Origin: Candidatus Eiseniibacteriota bacterium
Lineage (GTDB): Bacteria > Eisenbacteria > RBG-16-71-46 > JACRLI01
Direction: 5' to 3'
NCBI GenBank assembly: GCA_025351485.1
Contig: JANXVU010000163.1
Location: forward strand, 1-33,835
Length of the DNA stretch: 33,835 nt
Shown: positions 19,388-26,282 of the stretch, piece by piece
Numbering within the stretch: position 1 is the first letter of the stretch
How the letters are laid out: the number at the start of each line of letters is the position of its first letter
Notes under the pieces: model-generated
The model's database searches: none
What the model saw: the letters and a program-made list of their open reading frames with translations, nothing else
Told to the model about the DNA's origin: nothing
Translations under genes and position numbers: made by a program

Positions 19388-20611
19388 CTAGGGCTGGATG
19401 GAGGTGGCGAAGGAGAAGGCGCTGTCCTTGATCTTGAGCACCACCGCCGACTTCACCGCGTTGCGGTCGGCGTCCAGGCTGATCTTGCCGGTCACACCGG
19501 CGAAGTCCTTCGTGGCGGCGATCAGGTCGCGCAGCTTCTTCTGGGCGGCCTTGCGGGCGTCGCGGTTCACGGGCGTGGCGTTGCCCTGGAGCGCCTTGAA
19601 GCCCTCCGGGTCCTGCTTCGCGAGCTCGGTGAGGCAGCTCATGAGGAGCTTGGCCGAGTCGTAACCCAGCGCGGCCAGCGCGTCCGGCTTCTTGCCCCAC
19701 TTGGCCTCGTAGCCCTTCACGAAGTTCTGCACCAGCGGGTCGGGGTTGTCCATGGACTGGTGGGTGCTGAAGTAGCAGCCGTCCAGGGCCTTGCCGCCGA
19801 TCTCGGTGAGCTTGGAGCTTTCCCACCCGTCGGTGCCGAAGAGCGGCGCGGTGATCCCCTGCTCGCGCGCCTGCCGGGCGATCAGGCCCACTTCGGTGTA
19901 GTAGGCGGGGATGAAGATGCCGTCGGGGTTGGTGGCCTTGATCGAGGTGAGCTGGGCGCGGAAGTCCTGGTCGTCCTTGCTGAAGGTCTGGATCACGGCG
20001 ATCTTCCCGCCGGCGGCCGCGAACGACTTTGCGAACACGTCGGTCAGGCCCACGCTGTAGTCGCTCTTGAGGTCCTTGAGGATGGCCACGTTCGAAAGCT
20101 TCAGGTTCTCGCGGGCGAACTTGGCCATCACGTTGCCCTGGAACGGATCGATGAAGCACACCCGGAAAATGAAGTCCCCGACCTTGGTGACCCGCTCGTT
20201 GGTGGAGCTGGGGCTGATCATGGGAACGCCCGCCCGCTGGCACACCGGACCGCCGGCCAAGCTGTTGGAGCTCGCCACCTCGCCCAGCACCGAGATCACG
20301 CCGTCCTGGTTCACCAGCTTCTGGACCGCGGTCTGGGCCTCCTCGGCCTTGCTCTGGTCGTCGTACTTGGTGACTTCCACGGGGATCCCCGCGATGCCGC
20401 CGGCGGCGTTCTGCTCGTCCACCGCCTGCTGGATGCCCTCGTGGGTCGAGATGCCGAAATTGGCCTGGCCGCCGGTCATGGATCCGTACTCGCCGACCTT
20501 CAATACGGCCTTGCCGCCCCCCTGGCAACCGGCGAGGGCCATCACTCCAAGGGTCGCCACCAGGATCGATGCGGCGACCGTCCTGACGCGGAATTCACGC
20601 GAAAAGATCAT
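19388..20611 (-). CDS. livK: Branched-chain amino acid ABC transporter substrate-binding lipoprotein (LivK-type)
   Basis: Lipobox LGVMALAGC; periplasmic binding fold type I (MTGGQANFGISTHEGIQQAVDEQNAAGGIAGIPVEVTKYDDQSK). Start at 20611 with GGAGG upstream; the listed ORF starts earlier. Confidence 0.92.
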   Translation of the reverse strand: MIFSREFRVRTVAASILVATLGVMALAGCQGGGKAVLKVGEYGSMTGGQANFGISTHEGIQQAVDEQNAAGGIAGIPVEVTKYDDQSKAEEAQTAVQKLVNQDGVISVLGEVASSNSLAGGPVCQRAGVPMISPSSTNERVTKVGDFIFRVCFIDPFQGNVMAKFARENLKLSNVAILKDLKSDYSVGLTDVFAKSFAAAGGKIAVIQTFSKDDQDFRAQLTSIKATNPDGIFIPAYYTEVGLIARQAREQGITAPLFGTDGWESSKLTEIGGKALDGCYFSTHQSMDNPDPLVQNFVKGYEAKWGKKPDALAALGYDSAKLLMSCLTELAKQDPEGFKALQGNATPVNRDARKAAQKKLRDLIAATKDFAGVTGKISLDADRNAVKSAVVLKIKDSAFSFATSIQP

Positions 20612-20643
20612 GGATTTCCTCCGTTTGTGAGAGCGTTCGAGGC

Positions 20644-20672
20644 AGATTACCAACGCCCTCCGGGAGCGTCAA
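20644..20672 (-). promoter_or_regulatory. sigma-70-type promoter TTGACG-N17-TAATCT for livKHMGF
   Basis: Minus-strand TTGACG (20672-20667), 17-nt spacer, TAATCT (20649-20644), about 33 nt upstream of the livK ATG. Confidence 0.7.
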
Positions 20673-20685
20673 GGCATTGTTTGGC

Positions 20686-20719
20686 AAAGAAATGCGGCGT
20701 CCCCACCGGGAACGCCGCA
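20686..20719 (-). terminator. Rho-independent terminator downstream of SelW-like gene
   Basis: Minus strand: TGCGGCGT-TCCCGGTGGGG-ACGCCGCA followed by TTTCTTT; 8-bp stem and T-rich tail. Confidence 0.75.
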
Positions 20720-20749
20720 GGTATCGATGTCGGGCTCGAAGGGCAGACC

Positions 20750-20977
20750 CTAGGCCCTGGATCGAAGCGCCGCCAGGATCTCTTCTTCGGTCGGAAACCG
20801 CTTTTCCCTGGTCTTGGAAAAGAGGAGCTGGTCATCGGCGAAGACATCGAAGATTCCGTTGTGGCCACCGGAGAGGGTGACCTGGGAACCGGGGAATTCC
20901 TGCTTCAGGGCGGCCTCCAAACTGGAAGCCCGGGGCAGGTAGTTTCACATCGTGCAGTAGTTGATCAGCACCTTCAC
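20750..20977 (-). CDS. SelW-like (Rdx/SelT-SelW-SelH family) selenoprotein; in-frame UGA at 20945-20947 read as Sec
   Basis: Minus-strand readthrough translation: VKVLINYCTM-U-NYLPRASSLEAALKQEFPGSQVTLSGGHNGIFDVFADDQLLFSKTREKRFPTEEEILAALRSRA* (75 aa; initiator GTG). CxxU redox motif and Rdx-type features downstream (NYLPRA, FPG, G-FDV, LLFSK, RFPTEEEI). GGGAGG SD before the GTG; selA present in the same window. The ORF track truncates it at the TGA (20945..21283). Confidence 0.9.
20899..20939 (-). promoter_or_regulatory. Putative bacterial SECIS element
   Basis: Starting 14 nt after the UGA: GGCUUCC-AGUUU-GGAGGCC, a 7-bp stem (one G-U) with 5-nt apical loop carrying G at position 2 (20912-20930), plus a lower helix CCUG/CAGG (20936-20939 with 20899-20902). 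Confidence 0.7.
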
Positions 20978-21034
20978 GGGGTCCTCCCGGCTCGGCGCGG
21001 GCCCCATGCCCACGCTTGAAAGCATCATTCCAGA

Positions 21035-21063
21035 CCGGGACGCCGCCCGCAAGTGCGTCCCGG
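21035..21063. repeat. Inverted repeat/hairpin CCGGGACGC-N11-GCGTCCCGG
   Basis: Perfect 9-bp arms at 21035-21043 and 21055-21063, in the gap between the LolA-like gene stop and the selenoprotein start; no T-tract. Confidence 0.5.
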
Positions 21064-21075
21064 GACCTATCCGGC

Positions 21076-22068
21076 CTAGCGGCCCCGCTGTGCGGGCGGA
21101 TGGAAGATTTCCTCCGGAAGCGAGGCCTCCAGGGCGGGATCCAGCTTCCGATACACGCGCACCACCCCGCTGCGGTCCTCGCTGAAGTCGGGCATGTTGT
21201 CGGTCGCGAGCCGGTAGAACGTCTGGGTCCGCGCCACCTCGAGTCCCCCGACCTTCACGAAGTCGTCCAGCCAGCTGCACCACTGGAAGCTCTTCATGCC
21301 CGCCTCCTTGATGGTGAAGTTGCAGCCGCGGAAGCGCCCGGTCTTGCGCTCGAAGAATGCGAAGAACTCGTCCCCGGGATGGGCGCTGTCGCCCTCGCTG
21401 ATATAGACCACGTCGAAGAAGACCGTGCCCCGGGAAGGGTTCACCTTTTTGTCGGGCTCACGATTGATTTTGATCCTCATGCCCGTGGGCATCTCGCGGT
21501 CGAGCCCTACCGAACCGGCGTAGCGCGGGTGCATGCGGGGATCGAGGAAACGGAAAGGCAGCTCGATCCAGAACGGGACCCACCTGGACTGGAAACGCCC
21601 GACCGCCGAATCCTGCGGGGTGAGCGAGAGCCCCCCCCCCCTCCATCCCCAGCCGCGGTTTCCATCGTACCCCACCATGGTGCCGCCCGGGGCCTCTTCC
21701 ACGTAGCGATCGGCTCCGTGCAGCCGGAACCGCACGCGGGTGGTGTCGGAGCGGAAGGGCTCGCCGGCCTTGTAGTCGGAAGTGATCATCCGGAACGAGA
21801 CCCCCCGCGCCGCCTCGTAGGCCTGGGCCCCTCCGGCAGCGCGCACCGCGCGCAGCAGCACGCGCCTGGCTTCTCCCGCCGGATCGCCGACTGAACCGGC
21901 CTGGGACTCGATGCTGTCCTGCCCGGCGGGGCGAATCACGCCCCGGGCGGCAGCGGACGGTTTGCGGGCCGTCCTGGCCCGGGCGGCATGTCCGGAGGCC
22001 GGCACGGCGGCGATGACAAAGAATTGGAACGCCGCCGCCAGGACCGCGACTCGCATGGGGGTTCTCAT
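21076..22068 (-). CDS. Secreted hypothetical protein, possibly LolA-like fold
   Basis: 330 aa, signal sequence MRTPMRVAVLAAAFQFFVIAAVPASGHA; ARRVLLRAVRAAGGAQAYEAARGVSFRM and GYDGNRGW patterns resemble LolA-like/outer-membrane lipoprotein-sorting proteins; ATGA overlap with the upstream hydrolase. Confidence 0.75.
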   Translation of the reverse strand: MRTPMRVAVLAAAFQFFVIAAVPASGHAARARTARKPSAAARGVIRPAGQDSIESQAGSVGDPAGEARRVLLRAVRAAGGAQAYEAARGVSFRMITSDYKAGEPFRSDTTRVRFRLHGADRYVEEAPGGTMVGYDGNRGWGWRGGGLSLTPQDSAVGRFQSRWVPFWIELPFRFLDPRMHPRYAGSVGLDREMPTGMRIKINREPDKKVNPSRGTVFFDVVYISEGDSAHPGDEFFAFFERKTGRFRGCNFTIKEAGMKSFQWCSWLDDFVKVGGLEVARTQTFYRLATDNMPDFSEDRSGVVRVYRKLDPALEASLPEEIFHPPAQRGR

Positions 22069-22718
22069 TCCTTCCTTTCACGGGCCATGGCCCATTCGGC
22101 GGCCTCGCGCACCGCGGCTTTAAGCTCGGGCAATTGGCGGTCAAAAAAATGGGCGGCGCCCGGCACATCGATCCGAAGCTTGGGCGCTGCCCAGCGCGGG
22201 AACTCGGCGGCCAGCCGCTCCGCGGGACAGGTGATGTCGGCCGTGCCCTGCACCACCGCCTTGGGCTTGGCGCACGCGGGCAGATCCGGGTAATCGTAGC
22301 CGCTGATCGGCGGAGCGACCACCACCATGGCCTCGACCCGCCCGTCCAGCGGGCCCACCTTCAGGGTCATCGCGGCCCCGAAGGAAAATCCGCACAGCAG
22401 AATGGGCAGCGGGCCGAAGCGGCCGGCCAGGAACTCCATCGCCGCCCCCGCGTCCTGCTGCTCCCCGCGCCCCTCGTCATGCGTCCCGTGGCTGTGGTTG
22501 ACCCCGCGGAAATTGAACCGCAAGACCGGCAGCCCGAGTTCCGCCAGCGCCTCGCTGCTCCGGTACACCACCTTGTTGTGCATGGTGCCGCCGTAGAGCG
22601 GGTGCGGGTGGCAGAACACCGCCATCCGCGCGGGCGACAGGTCGGGGTCATGGTGCAACATGCCCTCAAGGACTCCCGCGGGACCTGGCATTTCCACGGG
22701 CGTCAGTCGCGCCGGCAA
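22065..22718 (-). CDS. Alpha/beta hydrolase (dienelactone hydrolase-like)
   Basis: MAVFCHPHPLYGGTMHNKVVYRSSEALAELGLPVLRFNFRGVNHSHGTHDEGRGEQQDAGAAMEFL, ILLCGFSFGA nucleophile elbow, C-terminal GAAHFF histidine. Confidence 0.92.
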   Translation of the reverse strand: MPARLTPVEMPGPAGVLEGMLHHDPDLSPARMAVFCHPHPLYGGTMHNKVVYRSSEALAELGLPVLRFNFRGVNHSHGTHDEGRGEQQDAGAAMEFLAGRFGPLPILLCGFSFGAAMTLKVGPLDGRVEAMVVVAPPISGYDYPDLPACAKPKAVVQGTADITCPAERLAAEFPRWAAPKLRIDVPGAAHFFDRQLPELKAAVREAAEWAMARERKE

Positions 22719-22719
22719 G

Positions 22720-23790
22720 TCATTCCTTCCAGTCGGCGATGAAGATGTTGGTCTCGTGCGGCCTGGAACCGCGACGGTTGCTGGCCCACGCCAATTTCTT
22801 GCCGTCCGGCGAGAACATCGGGAACGCGTCGAAGTCGGGGCAATAGGTCAGGCGCTCCTGCGCGGTGCCGTCGTCGTGGATCAGGTACAGGTCGAAGTCC
22901 CGGCCCTTGGGATCGGCCATGTTGGACGAGAACACGATGCGCTTTCCGTCCGGATGAAAGAACGGGGCGAAGTTCGCGGCGCCGTTGTGGGTGACCTGGC
23001 GCATGTTCCCGCCGTCGGCGTCGCACACGAAGATCTCCATCTGCGAGGGGCGCACCAGGCCCTGGGCCAGCAGGCCCTTGTATTCCAGAGCCTCTCCCGA
23101 AGTGGTGTCGGCGTAGTGGTGGGCCCGAAACACGATGCGGCGCCCGTCCGGGGAGAAGAACCCGCCCCCGTCGTAGCCCAGCTGCCGGGTGATCCTTTTC
23201 ACGTTCGAGCCATCGGGGGCCATGGTGTAGAGGTCCAGGTCGCCGTCGCAGTCGCTGGTGAACAGGATGGTCTTGCCGTCCGGGGAATAGACGCACTCGG
23301 CGTTGTAGCCCGGGGGTCCGAAGATCATTTTCAGGTCCGATCCGTCGGGCCGGGCAGAGTAGATCTTGAAGGTGTTGTGCACGGCCCACACGTACCCGTG
23401 CGAATAGTCCGGCCGCGGCGGGCAGGTATCGGCGCCTTCGAACGTGGAGGCGTAAATCAGCCGCCGGCCGTCCGGCGAAAGGAACGAGCAGGTGCAGCGG
23501 CCGCGGCCGTTGCTGACCCGGGTCACCGCGGAGCCGTCCGCGTTCATGGTGTAGATCTGGTCGCAGTCCCAACCTTCGCGGGTGCTCTGGAACGAGAACC
23601 GGCTTCCATCCGCCGAGTAATAGGCCTCGGCGTTCTGTCCACCAAAGGTGATCTGGCGCACGTGGGCGAAGTGCTTTTCGCCCGGGAAGAGCAGCGCCGT
23701 GTCGGGCGCCGCCGGTTCGGCGGCCCGCGATGCCCCGGAGGTCAACAGAATCAGGGCCGGCAGCAAGGAAAGGATCGGGTAGCGTCGCAT
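22720..23790 (-). CDS. TolB-like PD40/WD40 beta-propeller secreted protein
   Basis: Repeated YSADGSRF, LSPDGRRLIYAS, YSPDGKTILFTSDCDGDLDLYTMAPDGSNVKRIT, FSPDGRRIVF, HPDGKRIVFSSN, FSPDGKKLAWASNR; signal peptide. Confidence 0.9.
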   Translation of the reverse strand: MRRYPILSLLPALILLTSGASRAAEPAAPDTALLFPGEKHFAHVRQITFGGQNAEAYYSADGSRFSFQSTREGWDCDQIYTMNADGSAVTRVSNGRGRCTCSFLSPDGRRLIYASTFEGADTCPPRPDYSHGYVWAVHNTFKIYSARPDGSDLKMIFGPPGYNAECVYSPDGKTILFTSDCDGDLDLYTMAPDGSNVKRITRQLGYDGGGFFSPDGRRIVFRAHHYADTTSGEALEYKGLLAQGLVRPSQMEIFVCDADGGNMRQVTHNGAANFAPFFHPDGKRIVFSSNMADPKGRDFDLYLIHDDGTAQERLTYCPDFDAFPMFSPDGKKLAWASNRRGSRPHETNIFIADWKE

Positions 23791-23838
23791 GTTCCTCCGT
23801 CGTGGTGGCCGGGCCGCTCCAGGCGGTGCGGCGGGGAA

Positions 23839-24744
23839 TCAGGCCCTCGCGGGCCACATTTGAAGTCCAAGGGCGACCATGGACGCGTGCATCCTGACCG
23901 TGTCCTCCAGGTCGCGCGCGTAGCCGCCCGCGAACGTCGCGAAGACCGGGATGCCCCGCTTGCGGGCTTCCTCCAGCACCAGCCGGTCGCGCTCCAGGAT
24001 ATCCTCCATGGTCAGCCTCAGCCCACCGAGCTGGTCGCGCTCGCAGGGGTCCGTGCCCGCCACGTAGGCCAGCAGGTCCGGCCGATGGGTGTCCAGGATT
24101 CGCGGGACATGCGAGCGCAACTCTGCCAGGTACTCCTGTCCGCCCGCGCCGTCCGCCAGCCCCACGTCCAGGTCGCTCACGGCCTTGGGGATGGGGTAGC
24201 TGTTCTCCTGGTGGATCGAAAATGTGAACACGGATTCATCGCCCTGGAACACCACCGCGGTGCCGTTGCCCTGGTGGACGTCCACGTCCACCACCGCCAC
24301 CCGCGAGATTCCCCCCTCCGCCTGCACCGCCCGGATGGCGATGGCCACGTCGTGCAGCATGCAAAACCCCTCGCCGTGATCCGGGCAGGCGTGGTGAAAG
24401 CCGCCCCCGATGTTGGCGGCGAAGCCGTGCCCGAGCGCCGCCCGGGCGGCCAGGACCGACCCCTGGGCCATGGACCGGAAGGAGCGCGCCAGGCCAGGCG
24501 TCCAGGGCATTTCCAGCAGCGCCTCGTCGCGGGGCGCGAAGCCCCTCACCACCTTGTTCCAGTAGGCCGGCGTGTGCACCCGCAGGACGTCTTCCGGGTC
24601 CACGTCACCGGGGTCCAGGAAGTCCTGTTCGCGCGCCAGGCCGCCCTGGAGAAGCGCGTCGCGGACCCGGCGGAACTTGGTCATTGGGAATACGTGCGGG
24701 CCGATGTCGGCGTGGTAGCGATCCGCGTAGGCCAGTCTGGACAT
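23839..24744 (-). CDS. Histone deacetylase family protein (acetoin utilization protein AcuC/HDAC-like)
   Basis: MSRLAYADRYHADIGPHVFPMTKFRRVRDALL; GGGFHHACPDHGEGFCMLHDVAIAIRAVQ; VAVVDVDVHQGNGTAVVFQGDESVFTFSIHQENSYP; YVAGTDPCERDQLGGLRLT. Start at 24744 rather than 24885. Confidence 0.94.
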   Translation of the reverse strand: MSRLAYADRYHADIGPHVFPMTKFRRVRDALLQGGLAREQDFLDPGDVDPEDVLRVHTPAYWNKVVRGFAPRDEALLEMPWTPGLARSFRSMAQGSVLAARAALGHGFAANIGGGFHHACPDHGEGFCMLHDVAIAIRAVQAEGGISRVAVVDVDVHQGNGTAVVFQGDESVFTFSIHQENSYPIPKAVSDLDVGLADGAGGQEYLAELRSHVPRILDTHRPDLLAYVAGTDPCERDQLGGLRLTMEDILERDRLVLEEARKRGIPVFATFAGGYARDLEDTVRMHASMVALGLQMWPARA

Positions 24745-24966
24745 GGACCGCCAGCATAGCCTTCCCCGCCGCCCGCCAGCAAGCCGGGCCCGTCTTCCTT
24801 CGCCGTTATCTTTCCCCCACCCCCTGCCGATAACCCCCGATGGGTTCGATGGCCGCGGTGCAAAGTGCCGCGCCCGAGCGGGCATTTGCAGCTGCCGGGA
24901 AGGATCCCGGACGGCATGGCCGCGCTAAACCCCGGCTGCGCTGTCCTACGTTGAAGAGCCTGGCCT

Positions 24967-24982
24967 GGGCACACAGCTTGCA
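24967..24982 (+). promoter_or_regulatory. sigma-54-type (-24/-12) promoter GGGCAC-N5-TTGCA
   Basis: GGGCACACAGCTTGCA versus consensus TGGCAC-N5-TTGCA; GG and GC dinucleotides separated by exactly 10 nt; 44 nt upstream of the pseudopilin operon GTG. Confidence 0.65.
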
Positions 24983-25025
24983 TAACCCGCAAGGGGATTT
25001 GCCGACTCTCGAAGGAGCCACCACT

Positions 25026-26282
25026 GTGCATTTGAAATCGAGCCGCGAAAAGAACCGTTCGAACGCCGCCCAGGCGGGTTTCGTGCTGATGTATGTCATG
25101 TACGTGGTGCTCGCCGTTGGCCTGTTCATCGCCGGCGCGACCGTGTTCATGAGCAATTCCATCCACCGCTCCAGAGTCGAACTCCGGCGCAACGGGCAGG
25201 TCATGAACGTGGCCCGCGCCGGGCTCGCCGACGCCGTGAACTGGTTCAAGTCGCGGGCCACCCAGCCGGTCCGCAGCAACGGGACCAGCTACAGCTTTCC
25301 GGACCAGGCCTTCGAGCCGCTCAGCGACGTCGATCCCAAGAAGAATTACACCATCGACGAAAGCATCGGGATCGTGAAGGAATACGCCATCACCGATGAC
25401 AATCTTCTGTGGGCGCGCTACGAAGTGAAGAAGCAGGTGGACGACAACTCGTCTGATCCTTCCCAGACCGACACCTCCGCCGTGCACGACATTTCCCACG
25501 AGCTGGCCCGCGGCAGCGCCGGCGAGGGCCTGGCCTGGTACGTCCAGAGCCAGGCTTACGTGTACGTGAGGCGCGACGAGAACGCCGCCTACAACGTCGC
25601 GCCCAACCAGGTCATCGAAAGCCTGGCCATGGCCGAGGAAATTCTGGCCATCAGCATCAAGCGCCCGGCGGAGTCCGCCATCATCTGCGGGAAGGCGTCC
25701 GCGATTAGCATCGGCAGTAACGCCCGGATCACCGGCATGCCCAACGGGTTCGCCGTTACCTATCTCGCAGGCACCGGCACGCCGAGCCCGTCCGCGGCGC
25801 CCGCTTCGGTGACCGGATCGCCCTCGGCCTACCTGAGCCTGCCGGACACGATGTACTTCGACGACTGCCACAGCGTCTTCGGAGTGACCCAGGCGGAGCT
25901 CAAGTCGCTGGCCAGCATCAGCGTGAGCAGCGTGGCGGGACTCCCCTCGGCCATGCCCAGCATGGCGGTCATCTACATCAACGGAAACGCGACCTTCACC
26001 CCGAGCCGGCCGCTTGCCGGGGGCGGGATCCTGTTCGTGAACGGCGACCTGACCATCCAGGCCAACTCGAACGCCCTGTTCTCGGGATTCGTCTATGTCA
26101 CCGGCCGGGTGTACCAGTACGCCCCTTCGCTGATTTCAGGGATGGTGTTCGCCCACAACGGCTACACCATCAGCGGAGCGAACGACGTGTCCCAGGTGGA
26201 GTACAGCCCCAGCGTACTGAACACCGTCCGCAACCAGCTCTGCCAGTACCAGGAGGCAAAGGCCCCTTATGTCGTCCACTAA
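25026..26282 (+). CDS. PilX-like minor pseudopilin/pilus-assembly protein with N-terminal TM helix
   Basis: GTG start preceded by AAGGAG; AAQAGFVLMYVMYVVLAVGLFIAGATVFMSNSIHRSRVELRRNGQVMNVARAGLADAVNWF resembles PilX N-termini; C-terminal INGNATFTPSRPLAGGGILFVNGDLTIQANSNALFSGFVYVTGRVYQ looks like a beta-helical region. Confidence 0.75.
   Translation: MHLKSSREKNRSNAAQAGFVLMYVMYVVLAVGLFIAGATVFMSNSIHRSRVELRRNGQVMNVARAGLADAVNWFKSRATQPVRSNGTSYSFPDQAFEPLSDVDPKKNYTIDESIGIVKEYAITDDNLLWARYEVKKQVDDNSSDPSQTDTSAVHDISHELARGSAGEGLAWYVQSQAYVYVRRDENAAYNVAPNQVIESLAMAEEILAISIKRPAESAIICGKASAISIGSNARITGMPNGFAVTYLAGTGTPSPSAAPASVTGSPSAYLSLPDTMYFDDCHSVFGVTQAELKSLASISVSSVAGLPSAMPSMAVIYINGNATFTPSRPLAGGGILFVNGDLTIQANSNALFSGFVYVTGRVYQYAPSLISGMVFAHNGYTISGANDVSQVEYSPSVLNTVRNQLCQYQEAKAPYVVH

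Noticed and set aside
20647-20868. 73-aa minus-strand ORF
   Set aside because: Different frame from the selenoprotein C-terminus and runs through the terminator hairpin.
18239-21019. 926-aa plus-strand ORF
   Set aside because: Antisense to livH, livK and the selenoprotein; no recognisable domain.
20945-21283. 112-aa minus-strand ORF ending ...VKVLINYCTM
   Set aside because: Its end is the UGA of the selenoprotein and its N-terminal part overlaps the LolA-like gene out of frame; the GTG at 20977 with SD is the better start.
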